From Paracoccus shanxieyensis (GTDB taxonomy: Bacteria > Pseudomonadota > Alphaproteobacteria > Rhodobacterales > Rhodobacteraceae): DNA of 64,000 bases. Both the position numbers and the translations under genes were made by a program. Positions 1 through 7,415 of this stretch are shown here, piece after piece (position 1 is the first letter of the stretch; each line of letters begins with the position of its first letter). Under the pieces are notes generated by a model. The model ran no database searches. It was not told the DNA's origin and worked only from the letters and a program-made list of their open reading frames with translations. The stretch lies in assembly GCF_009711265.1 (NCBI RefSeq), contig NZ_WMII01000017.1:1-64000 (forward strand), given 5' to 3'.

Positions 1-2
1 GC

Positions 3-119
3 CAGGTTCTGGCGCGGGCGATCCACGCCCATATCCACCGCCGCGCCTTCCTGAACGGCAACAAGACCGTGATCTTCCCGGCCTCGCCCGGCAGCTATGC
101 CAGCGAACGCATGGGGTGA
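3..119 (+). CDS. 3' end of an unidentified gene (partial)
   Basis: An open frame enters from the left edge and ends at a TGA at 117-119, giving the last 38 residues of a protein whose start lies outside the window. The tail contains the stretch IHRRAFLNGNKTVIFPASPG. I do not recognise the family from this fragment. It is convergent with flgI, with 26 bases between the two stop codons, so it belongs to a different transcription unit from the flagellar genes. Confidence 0.45.
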   Translation, partial: QVLARAIHAHIHRRAFLNGNKTVIFPASPGSYASERMG

Positions 120-145
120 GGGGCTGGGACATCCCAAGATGTATG

Positions 146-1249
146 TCAGTTCACCACCAGTTCCGCATGCAGCGCGCCCGCCGCATGGATCGACTTGAGA
201 ATATCGATCATGTCGCGCGGCCGGATGCCAAGCGCATTCAGACCCGCCACAACATCGGAAAGCGACGATTCGCCCGATACCTCGGCAAAGCCGATCCCGG
301 GCTCCTGCGTGATTTCAGCCTGTGTTCGCGGAACCACCACCGTGTCACCCGGCGAAAATGGGTTCGGCTGAGACACCATCGGAGCTTCGCGAACCCGCAA
401 GGTCAGATTGCCTTGTGATACCGCCACACGGGATATGCGAACATTCTCGCCGATGACGATCGTGCCGGATTTGTGATCGATGACAACCCGCGCGGCGGAT
501 TCCGGTTCGACCGTGATGTTTTCGATCCGCCCGATCAGTCGGGCCGGATTGACCTGACCCAGCACCGAAGGGTCAAGCGCGATAGTCCCGGAATCCAACA
601 GATTTGCCAGCCCTCTGCCAAGTTCGCGATTGATCGCGGCTTCGACCCGCGCGGCGGTCGTGAAGTCCGGATTTCGCAAGGCCAGCCGCATAGAGGTCAT
701 CTGCGAAAAATCGAACGCCACCTCGCGTTCGACCCTTGCGCCTGACGGGATGGTGCCGGTGGTCGGCACGCCTTGCACGACCGAGGCGGCTGCGCCGCTG
801 GCCTCGGCGCCTCCGGCAATGACAGAACCCTGAGCGACGGCATAAATCTCTCCGTCTGCGGCGTTCAGCGGCGTCATCACCAATGTCCCGCCAAGCAGGC
901 TTTTCGCGTCGCCAATCGCGGCGACATTGACGTTGATCTGCGATCCCGACCGCGCAAAGGGCGGCAGAGTTGCCGTCACGATGACTGCGGCGACGTTCTT
1001 GGGCCGAAACGCCTCATCCGTGACATTCACGCCCAGTCGTTCCAGCAGCCCGGCCATGATTTCTTCGGTAAAGGGCGAGTTGCGCAGACTATCGCCGGAC
1101 CCGTTCAGGCCGACGACAAGTCCATAGCCCACAAGGTCATTGCCGCGGACCCCGTCGACATTCGCCAGATCCTTGATCCGGACGGGGGCCGCGGATGCCA
1201 TCCCCAGATGCAGCAAAAGAAGCGTCAGCAGCCAGAAAATGCGCATCAC
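146..1249 (-). CDS. flgI: Flagellar P-ring protein FlgI
   Basis: FlgI forms the periplasmic P-ring, the bushing around the flagellar rod in the peptidoglycan layer. The 367-residue product has the usual family length. It starts with a Sec signal peptide (hydrophobic run LLTLLLLHLG, likely cleavage after MASA near residue 20) followed by the family's N-terminal block RIKDLANVDGVRGNDLVGYG and GLVVGLNGSGDS. The start codon overlaps the flgL stop by four bases (ATGA), so it is the last gene of the motB-flgE-flgK-flgL-flgI run. No matching L-ring gene (flgH) is in the window. Confidence 0.96.
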   Translation of the reverse strand: MMRIFWLLTLLLLHLGMASAAPVRIKDLANVDGVRGNDLVGYGLVVGLNGSGDSLRNSPFTEEIMAGLLERLGVNVTDEAFRPKNVAAVIVTATLPPFARSGSQINVNVAAIGDAKSLLGGTLVMTPLNAADGEIYAVAQGSVIAGGAEASGAAASVVQGVPTTGTIPSGARVEREVAFDFSQMTSMRLALRNPDFTTAARVEAAINRELGRGLANLLDSGTIALDPSVLGQVNPARLIGRIENITVEPESAARVVIDHKSGTIVIGENVRISRVAVSQGNLTLRVREAPMVSQPNPFSPGDTVVVPRTQAEITQEPGIGFAEVSGESSLSDVVAGLNALGIRPRDMIDILKSIHAAGALHAELVVN

Positions 1250-2259
1250 AGATAGTCCATCAGGCTAAGCTTCGACAGTCGCGCGGTCAGCGTATAGATC
1301 GTTTCGATATTCGCCTCGACCTCTTTCAGGGCCGCCGCGCTTTCATAGGGATCTGCCGCAATCAGCGCATTTCGCGCGATCTTCAGTGCCGAACTTTCTG
1401 CCTCATTCGTGGTCGACAGCTTTCCCGCACTTTCTTGCTGCACACCGATCGCCGAGGCTGCCAGCGTCAGCTGGTTTTCGCTGTTGACCAAAGTCATGCC
1501 GGCCGCCCGGGTAAGCTCGCGCAGGGTCGTCGCACCCAGTCCCTTGTTCTGAGACGCATAGGAGATGATCGCAAAACCTTTCAATGCATCGCGCAACTGG
1601 TCTGACCCCGCATTGATATCGGTTCCCAACTTGCGATCAGTATCGACCAACGCAAAATTGCTGCCGGTCTGGCTGCCCTGGTATCCGTTGTCGATGAACC
1701 CCCCACCGCCAGGCGCCGCATCGAAATAGCCGTCAATCGCCGCAAGGATCGTTGCTGGATCGGTGCTGCCACCGACAGCCAGGGTGACCTGCGCCATCAG
1801 GTCGTCATAGCCGGAAATTGCGGGTTGATCGAACCGCGTCCCGGAAAACACAAAGCGCGACCCCACCGAGACATTCAGCGCGGACAGGACAGCGCGCATT
1901 TCATCCGGCGCCTTGTCGATCTGCAGCATCAGCGCGGTGTCCGAGGAAATCAGCGCCTCGGACATCAGAAGCGTGCCTGTAGCGGCCGCCCGCGACTGGA
2001 TCTGACCGATGCTGTTCTGCATGCCATGCAGCACGCTTTGCGCCTCGGCGAGGTTTCTGGAATGCGTGCCAAGCTGAACCAGCCGCGCTTCGATCTGGTT
2101 AATGCGGTCAAGGTCGCCATCCAAAGCCTGCGGAATGTCGGCCTTGATGCCTGTGGTGCTTTCGCGACTCAGCTCCTCCAGTTTGGACTTGAGCGATGTC
2201 TGCGAGACGCGAAGCTGATACGAGCGGGCCAGATCGCTGACGGAATTCAGGTTGGTCAT
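1246..2259 (-). CDS. flgL: Flagellin-like hook-filament junction protein FlgL
   Basis: The 337-residue product is assigned as HAP3/FlgL, which joins the hook-associated protein FlgK to the filament. It has the flagellin-type N-terminal helical region (MTNLNSVSDLARSYQLRVSQ, then LEELSRESTTGIKADIPQAL) and a C-terminal helical segment ending TLTARLSKLSLMDYL, the two coiled arms expected of the family, and no signal peptide, as expected for a type III export substrate. It lies between flgK and flgI with four-base overlaps at both ends. Flagellin itself shares these arms, but position directly after flgK favours FlgL. Confidence 0.9.
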   Translation of the reverse strand: MTNLNSVSDLARSYQLRVSQTSLKSKLEELSRESTTGIKADIPQALDGDLDRINQIEARLVQLGTHSRNLAEAQSVLHGMQNSIGQIQSRAAATGTLLMSEALISSDTALMLQIDKAPDEMRAVLSALNVSVGSRFVFSGTRFDQPAISGYDDLMAQVTLAVGGSTDPATILAAIDGYFDAAPGGGGFIDNGYQGSQTGSNFALVDTDRKLGTDINAGSDQLRDALKGFAIISYASQNKGLGATTLRELTRAAGMTLVNSENQLTLAASAIGVQQESAGKLSTTNEAESSALKIARNALIAADPYESAAALKEVEANIETIYTLTARLSKLSLMDYL

Positions 2260-3716
2260 GTGAGCCTCAGGATTTGGTCGAGCATGTCATTTGCCGTCTG
2301 CAGAACCTTCGCGTTGGCGGCATAGGCGCGTTCCAGCGCAAGCAGCGCTTCCATTTCGGCGTCGGTGTCGACGCCTTGCGCCAGCAGCGCGGTTCGAAGC
2401 CCGTCGGCTTGCGTTCGGTCCTGTGTCGCCACGGTTTCGCTGCGCAGGCGGCCCGACGCGGCGGTTGACGCAAGTTCGGATGCCAGCCCCAGCAATGTGC
2501 GCGGCGTGGTGCCAAGCTGCGCCGATGCCGGCGCCTGACTGGCTGCCAATGCCGCACCAAGACGGACAAGCGTGCTGCTGTCGCCGACATTGCCCTGATC
2601 CGCCGCATTCAGCCCGGTGCGAATACGCCAGAGATCGCCTCCTTGATCCGGGCTGATGCTGTTTGAAACCGCAATGCGTCCGGCAAAGCCAAGTTCGTTT
2701 GCTGGCAGGAGCGCTGCCTGAGAGTCCGTAAAGATACCCGGCTGCCCGGCGGTCAAGGTGGTATCGACGGCAGGGTCTGCCAGCCGCTGATACAGGTCGC
2801 GCGCCAGCGCATCGATCTGTGTCTGATATTCGGGGGCAAGTTTGTCGCGGATCTGGAACTGGGCGGCAAGACTGCCGCCGGAAAATGCCGCCATCTCGCC
2901 GCTGTCAAGGGGCTCTCCGTTCAGGCTCAGCAGGGAAAGCGCGCCGTTTTCTGCGGTCATGTCAGGGGTGATGGTGCCCGATGCGGTAAAGCCGATCGTC
3001 AGCGGCCTGGTTCCGTCCAGCAGCGTGGCGCCGCCTTTGGTGAACAATGCGACCCGCCCGTTTTCGCGAAGCACCTCCTGCACGGGCACGATTGCCGAAA
3101 TCTGGTCGATCGTGGTCTGTCTGGCGTCAATCAACGATGACGCATCCCGTCCTTGCGCCGTGGTGACGGTGATCTGGCGATTAAGCTCTGCAACGCGTTC
3201 AAGGGCGGTGTTCAGCGACTGCACGCTTTTCGCGATGGTCTTGTCTGCGGTCAATCGGGCAGCCGAAAGCGTGTCCGATATGCCGTTGATCTTGCCCGCC
3301 AGCGATTGCGCCGTTTCCAGGACAGCGTTCAGGCGCACCTCGCTGTCAGGCCGCGAGGTGGCAGATGTGATCGCCGCATCGAACTGGCTGAGTTGGCTGG
3401 TCAGCGATGCATTGTTGTTCGCGGTGCCAAACGCAGTTTCCATCGACAGATGAAAGGCCGCTACGGCATCCGATCTGGCAGAGGAGGCCTGCGCCAAACG
3501 GTTATCGGCCAGAAGCCCCGCATCAATCGCCCGTCGCACCCCGTCGACATGCACGCCACCGCCATTCGCGGCATAAACGCGCGAGGACAGGTCAAGCTCG
3601 CGTCGGGCGTATCCGGCGACGGACTTGTTGGCCACGTTGGTCGAAACGACCTCGGTGCCGCGGGTCGCGGCGGTGACGCCCGACAGCGCGTTCGAGATTG
3701 CCGAAGAAAGGCTCAT
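2256..3716 (-). CDS. flgK: Flagellar hook-associated protein 1 FlgK
   Basis: FlgK (HAP1) is the first junction zone on the distal end of the hook. The 486-residue protein begins with the rod/hook-type signature (SSAISNALSGVTAATRGTEV, then STNVANKSVAGYARR, containing the N-V-A-N-x-x-x-x-G-Y core). It ends with the family's C-terminal motif around LLALERAYAANAKVLQTAND. It is slightly short for the family because the middle domains are compact. An AAGGA ribosome site lies just upstream of the ATG at 3716. The gap to flgE is 37 bases with no promoter seen, so it is probably co-transcribed with flgE. Confidence 0.94.
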   Translation of the reverse strand: MSLSSAISNALSGVTAATRGTEVVSTNVANKSVAGYARRELDLSSRVYAANGGGVHVDGVRRAIDAGLLADNRLAQASSARSDAVAAFHLSMETAFGTANNNASLTSQLSQFDAAITSATSRPDSEVRLNAVLETAQSLAGKINGISDTLSAARLTADKTIAKSVQSLNTALERVAELNRQITVTTAQGRDASSLIDARQTTIDQISAIVPVQEVLRENGRVALFTKGGATLLDGTRPLTIGFTASGTITPDMTAENGALSLLSLNGEPLDSGEMAAFSGGSLAAQFQIRDKLAPEYQTQIDALARDLYQRLADPAVDTTLTAGQPGIFTDSQAALLPANELGFAGRIAVSNSISPDQGGDLWRIRTGLNAADQGNVGDSSTLVRLGAALAASQAPASAQLGTTPRTLLGLASELASTAASGRLRSETVATQDRTQADGLRTALLAQGVDTDAEMEALLALERAYAANAKVLQTANDMLDQILRLT

Positions 3717-3753
3717 GCTTCACATCCTTGCTGGCCGTCGGACGCCCGTTCCG

Positions 3754-5088
3754 TCAGCGTTTGATATTCGTGGTTTCCTGCAGCATCTCGTCGACCGTCG
3801 TGATGATCTTGGCATTCGACGAATAGGCGCGCTGAGTCTGGATCAGATCGGTCAGTTCGGCGGCGACATCGGTCGTCGACCCCTCACGCGCGTAGCCCGC
3901 GATGGCCCCGGTCGGCCCGGTCCCGGCATTCCACAGGAAGAACGCGCCCGAGTCGCTTGAGATCTTGTAGGTCTGATTGTCCATCGAGATCAGCCCGTTG
4001 GGATTGGGGACATCGACCACCGGCACCTGAAACAATGTCCGCGTGGTGCCATTGTCATAGGTGGCGCGCACATAGCCTTGTTCGTCGATTTCAACCCCGG
4101 CCATCACACCGGCCTGCGCGCCGTTCTTCGTCAGGTTCGTGGGCGAGAAATCCGCGCTGATCTGGGTCAGGCCGTTGGTGGTGCCGGTCTGGCCGATATT
4201 GATGGTGATTGGACCATGCGCGGCGTTGATGGTCAGATCGCCGGTCAAAGCATCATAGGCACCGCCCGACAGCATGGTGACCGAACCAAGCGGCCCGCCG
4301 GGCACGTCGTCGAAGGTCAGCTCATAGGATCCGATCAGCGATTCATCGGCAGGCGTGCCGGCATCGTCGGCGATCGCCGAATCCCGCATCTGGACCGTCC
4401 AGCTGTTCGACCGGCCCGTGCCCGCCGCGCCCACGGTCGGCGTAAAGGACATGGTCAGATTGCGCGGCGCGCCCAGATTGTCGAAATACTGGATCGTCGT
4501 GGTCGAGGGCGTCACAGCCCCGCCGCCAACCGTCGCTTCCGCCGGCAGGTTGAAGCCGACCTCGATCCGGGTGGTCGGCTGGGCATAGGTGTCGTTCGCA
4601 TTCAGCACGATCGGCTGCAGCCCCACGGTCGAATCGCGGGCGACATTCGGGATGTTGCCGTTCTGATCCGCAGGCCAGCCCATCAGCACAAGGCCCGATT
4701 CCGTCCGCAGCACACCTTCTTCGTCGGCGCGGAACGCGCCCGTCCGGGTCATCATCAGCGACACATCCCCGCCGCGCGCTGCATCAAGCTGGTTCGCGCT
4801 GATCACGGGCAGCATCCCCCGGCCGGTCAGGGCGATGTCCAGCGCATTGCTGGTGCCGACCAGATTGCCGCGTGTGCTGATGTCGCGGCTGGTCGAGGCA
4901 TGGACGCCGCCAGCGGTATAGCGCGCCGCACCGCGGCTGTCGCCGATGACGATGCTTTCGAAATCGGTATTCACCCGCTTATAGCCGAAGGTGCTGGAGT
5001 TCGCGATGTTGTCCGAGATACCAGCCAGACGGGCCGAGTTTGCAGCAAGGCCGGACACACCGGCACTGAGGGCAGAGGAGATCGACAT
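3754..5088 (-). CDS. flgE: Flagellar hook protein FlgE
   Basis: FlgE polymerises to form the hook, the universal joint between rod and filament. The start was placed at 5088, ten codons inside the longest frame, because MSISSALSAGVSGLAAN matches the family N-terminus and AGGA lies six bases upstream of that ATG; no such site precedes the longer form. The 444-residue product has the basal-body rod motif (ISDNIANSSTFGYKRVNTDF) and the C-terminal block LIQTQRAYSSNAKIITTVDE. A CtrA-like box lies 45-60 bases upstream, so flgE may have its own promoter inside the motB-flgI run. Confidence 0.95.
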   Translation of the reverse strand: MSISSALSAGVSGLAANSARLAGISDNIANSSTFGYKRVNTDFESIVIGDSRGAARYTAGGVHASTSRDISTRGNLVGTSNALDIALTGRGMLPVISANQLDAARGGDVSLMMTRTGAFRADEEGVLRTESGLVLMGWPADQNGNIPNVARDSTVGLQPIVLNANDTYAQPTTRIEVGFNLPAEATVGGGAVTPSTTTIQYFDNLGAPRNLTMSFTPTVGAAGTGRSNSWTVQMRDSAIADDAGTPADESLIGSYELTFDDVPGGPLGSVTMLSGGAYDALTGDLTINAAHGPITINIGQTGTTNGLTQISADFSPTNLTKNGAQAGVMAGVEIDEQGYVRATYDNGTTRTLFQVPVVDVPNPNGLISMDNQTYKISSDSGAFFLWNAGTGPTGAIAGYAREGSTTDVAAELTDLIQTQRAYSSNAKIITTVDEMLQETTNIKR

Positions 5089-5132
5089 TGCGTTTCCTAT
5101 CCGAGTCGTTTGCACCAAATTGCATGGTGCGG

Positions 5133-5148
5133 GTTAAGATCGCCCTAA
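5133..5148 (-). promoter_or_regulatory. Candidate CtrA box upstream of flgE
   Basis: On the minus strand the sequence reads TTAG-GGCGATC-TTAAC, which matches the CtrA consensus TTAA-N7-TTAA at all but one position. It lies in the 69-base gap between motB and flgE, 45-60 bases before the flgE ATG. Same-format boxes precede motB and fliL in this window. CtrA control is inferred from the sequence and from known CtrA-dependent flagellar genes in Rhodobacterales. Confidence 0.6.
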
Positions 5149-5157
5149 CGGCGGCGT

Positions 5158-5943
5158 TTATCTAAGCAGGATGACTTCGATGCGGTTGTTCTGCGGATCC
5201 ATCGGATTGACGGACCGATTGCGCCGGTCGGCATAGGCCGTGACGCGCTGGATGCGCTTGCCATCCATCTGCGCCCCTTCAAGCAGGTTGCGCACGGTAT
5301 GGGCGCGCGCATCGGACAGCGCCCAGACCGGAGAATGGATCAGCATTTCCGGATAGGCCCGCACATGTCCCGAGATCGCGACCTCATTTTTCACCCGACC
5401 CAGAACCTGCGCCAGAATTCCGGCCAGTTCCTGCATCGGCGGGGTCGGCTGGGCGCTGTCGCCGACGAAAAGCGGCGCGTCCAGCAGGTCTGACAGTTCG
5501 ATCACCAGCCCTTCGTCGGTCATGCGGGTCACGACATGACGCAGCAAATTGGTCTTTTGCATCGATTCGGCGCCGCTGCCGGTCAGCTGATCCTGAATAT
5601 GCTTGACCATCTCGGCGAATTTCGCGTTGCGCGCGGTGCCGCCTTCGACATCGCGCGACGACCCCAGCCCCTTGCCGGTATTGGTGGTCGCGTCCTGTTC
5701 ATGGCCACCAAAAGCGCCGTCGCCGCCGCCTGTTGTGCTTTGGATCAGCGTCGGGTTGAAATAATCCGCCAAGCCCTGCCGCTGCTTTTCGGTGGTCGCG
5801 TTCAGCAGCCACATCAGCAGGAAAAACGCCATCATCGCCGTCACGAAGTCGGCATAGGCCACCTTCCACGCGCCGCCATGGTGACCGCCACCGCCGCCGC
5901 CCTGAACCTTCTTGATGATGATCGGCGCGCTGCCCTTGGCCAT
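5158..5943 (-). CDS. motB: Flagellar motor stator protein MotB
   Basis: MotB is the peptidoglycan-anchored half of the proton-driven stator. The start at 5943 (MAKGSAP) was preferred over the one eight codons upstream because AAGGG lies before it. In the 261-residue product the single membrane segment AYADFVTAMMAFFLLMWLL (about 30-48) carries the proton-accepting Asp32. The C-terminal half is an OmpA-like peptidoglycan-binding domain (VAISGHVRAYPE, then LSDARAHTVRNLL). It begins the minus-strand flagellar run, while its partner motA is about 55 kb away in the second flagellar block. A CtrA-like box lies 47-61 bases upstream. Confidence 0.95.
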   Translation of the reverse strand: MAKGSAPIIIKKVQGGGGGGHHGGAWKVAYADFVTAMMAFFLLMWLLNATTEKQRQGLADYFNPTLIQSTTGGGDGAFGGHEQDATTNTGKGLGSSRDVEGGTARNAKFAEMVKHIQDQLTGSGAESMQKTNLLRHVVTRMTDEGLVIELSDLLDAPLFVGDSAQPTPPMQELAGILAQVLGRVKNEVAISGHVRAYPEMLIHSPVWALSDARAHTVRNLLEGAQMDGKRIQRVTAYADRRNRSVNPMDPQNNRIEVILLR

Positions 5944-5988
5944 GAGTCGCCCTTTCGCTGGCTTCATGGCAGGGTCTAAGCCTTCGGC

Positions 5989-6004
5989 GCTAATATCCAG
6001 TTAA
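5989..6004 (-). promoter_or_regulatory. Candidate CtrA box upstream of motB
   Basis: The minus strand reads TTAA-CTGGATA-TTAGC, one mismatch from TTAA-N7-TTAA. It is 47-61 bases before the chosen motB start and has the same form as the box before fliL. It lies in the 139-base divergent region shared with pqiA1, but its orientation and distance suit motB. Confidence 0.62.
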
Positions 6005-6048
6005 TGCCTCAAATGCTGCGTATATCGCTCTGCGACACCCGCGCCATC

Positions 6049-6082
6049 TTGAACGCGCGCGGCCAGCCCCTATTCTGTAGCG
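6049..6082 (+). promoter_or_regulatory. Predicted promoter of pqiA1; leaderless transcript likely
   Basis: TTGAAC at 6049-6054 and TATTCT at 6071-6076 are separated by 16 bases, a good fit to sigma70 -35 and -10 boxes. The ATG at 6083 is 7 bases beyond the -10 box, where transcription would begin, and no Shine-Dalgarno sequence precedes it. This predicts an mRNA starting at or next to the initiation codon. Confidence 0.55.
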
Positions 6083-6763
6083 ATGCAGACCAAGGGCTCA
6101 TATGATCTGACGACCGGCGCGGGGCTGATTGCCTGTCCGCGCTGCGATGCCTTGCATATCGAACGCGAACTGGCGGCGGGCGAAACCGCGCGCTGCGTGC
6201 GCTGCAACAACCTGCTTGCCAGCCCGCGCGCGGGGGCTTTCACCCGGATCATCGCGCTGTCCTTTGCCTCGCTGGTCTTGATGGTGGGGGCGGTGTTCTT
6301 TCCGTTTCTGGAAATCTCGCGCATGGGGTTTGGCAACGAAACCTCGCTTTTCGGGGTGGCGGTGGCGTTTTCGCATGGCGTGCTGATGCCGCTGACCGTG
6401 GCGCTGCTGGCAACCATCGTCGGGCTGCCGGTGGTGCGCGCCTGCCTGCTGGTCTATACGCTGCTGCCCCTGTCGCGCGACCGCCCGCCGTTTCGCCACG
6501 CCGTCCCCGCCTTTCGCCTGTCCGAGACCCTGCGCCCCTGGTCCATGGCAGAGATCTTCGTGATCGGCACCGCCATTGCGCTGGTCAAGGTTGGCGGGCT
6601 GGCCACGATCAGCTTTGGCCCGGCCTTCTGGGCGTTTTGCGGGCTGATCATGGTGAACGCCGCCAGCAATGCCTTCACCAGCGCCACGACCATCTGGGAC
6701 GCGATCGAGGATGGCGGGCTTGCGACCGATGGCCGCGAAGTCACGGCTGACACCCCCGGATGA
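6083..6763 (+). CDS. pqiA: PqiA-family membrane protein, first half
   Basis: PqiA proteins are inner-membrane partners of the MCE protein PqiB in lipid transport across the envelope. This 226-residue protein has an N-terminal zinc-ribbon-like pair, CPRC (about 19-22) and CVRC (about 38-41), followed by about four membrane segments (IIALSFASLVLMVGAVFF, VLMPLTVALLATIVGLPV and others). E. coli PqiA contains two such units in one chain, whereas here each unit is a separate gene. The stop overlaps the next start by four bases (ATGA at 6760-6763), which suggests coupled translation. Confidence 0.88.
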   Translation: MQTKGSYDLTTGAGLIACPRCDALHIERELAAGETARCVRCNNLLASPRAGAFTRIIALSFASLVLMVGAVFFPFLEISRMGFGNETSLFGVAVAFSHGVLMPLTVALLATIVGLPVVRACLLVYTLLPLSRDRPPFRHAVPAFRLSETLRPWSMAEIFVIGTAIALVKVGGLATISFGPAFWAFCGLIMVNAASNAFTSATTIWDAIEDGGLATDGREVTADTPG

Positions 6764-7407
6764 GCGAACATCACGCCCCCATCATGACCGCGCATCGCGC
6801 CGGGCTGGTCGGCTGCCGAAGCTGTGGCCGGGTCTGGCCTGCCGATCAGACCGAATGCCTGCGCTGCCATTCTGAACTGGTCCCGCCGGATCGCCGGTCG
6901 CTGGGCGCGGTCTGGGCATGGCTGATCGCGGGGTTCATCTTCTATATTCCCGCCAACCTGTTTCCGATGCTGAAGACCTCGACCTTTGGCGGGCTGGCGG
7001 GCAACAGCGAATCCACCATCCTTGGTGGTGTGGTCGAGCTGATGCATTACGGCAATTACGGCGTTGCGGCGATCGTCTTCGTGGCCTCGATCGTTGTGCC
7101 GATCAGCAAATTCGTGGCCATCGCATGGCTGGCCCGCGCGGCGGGACGGCCGGCCACGGTCAAGGTCGCGCATCGGCGGCTGGTGCTTTACGAATTCGTC
7201 GAGTTCGTCGGGCGCTGGTCGATGATCGACGTGTTCATCGTGGCGATTCTGTCGGCACTGGTGCAGTTGGGATTCGTGGCCTCGATCCATCCCGGCCCGG
7301 CTGCGGTATCATTTGCCCTTTCGGTTGCGTTCACAATGCTTTCGGCGCAAAGCTTCGACCCTAGGCTGATCTGGCGCGGCTTGCCGCTGCGTAACCGCAA
7401 GGACTGA
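6760..7407 (+). CDS. pqiA: PqiA-family membrane protein, second half
   Basis: The 215-residue protein is the second PqiA unit. It has its own cysteine pair cluster (CRSC near 18-21 and CLRC near 32-35) and about four membrane helices, with a characteristic PANLFPMLKTSTFGG stretch after the first helix. Together with the preceding gene it would rebuild a full-length PqiA. It is followed after 8 bases by pqiB. The two halves probably arose by fission, or represent the ancestral unfused state; the sequence does not decide which. Confidence 0.88.
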   Translation: MSEHHAPIMTAHRAGLVGCRSCGRVWPADQTECLRCHSELVPPDRRSLGAVWAWLIAGFIFYIPANLFPMLKTSTFGGLAGNSESTILGGVVELMHYGNYGVAAIVFVASIVVPISKFVAIAWLARAAGRPATVKVAHRRLVLYEFVEFVGRWSMIDVFIVAILSALVQLGFVASIHPGPAAVSFALSVAFTMLSAQSFDPRLIWRGLPLRNRKD

Positions 7408-7415
7408 ACGGACAG

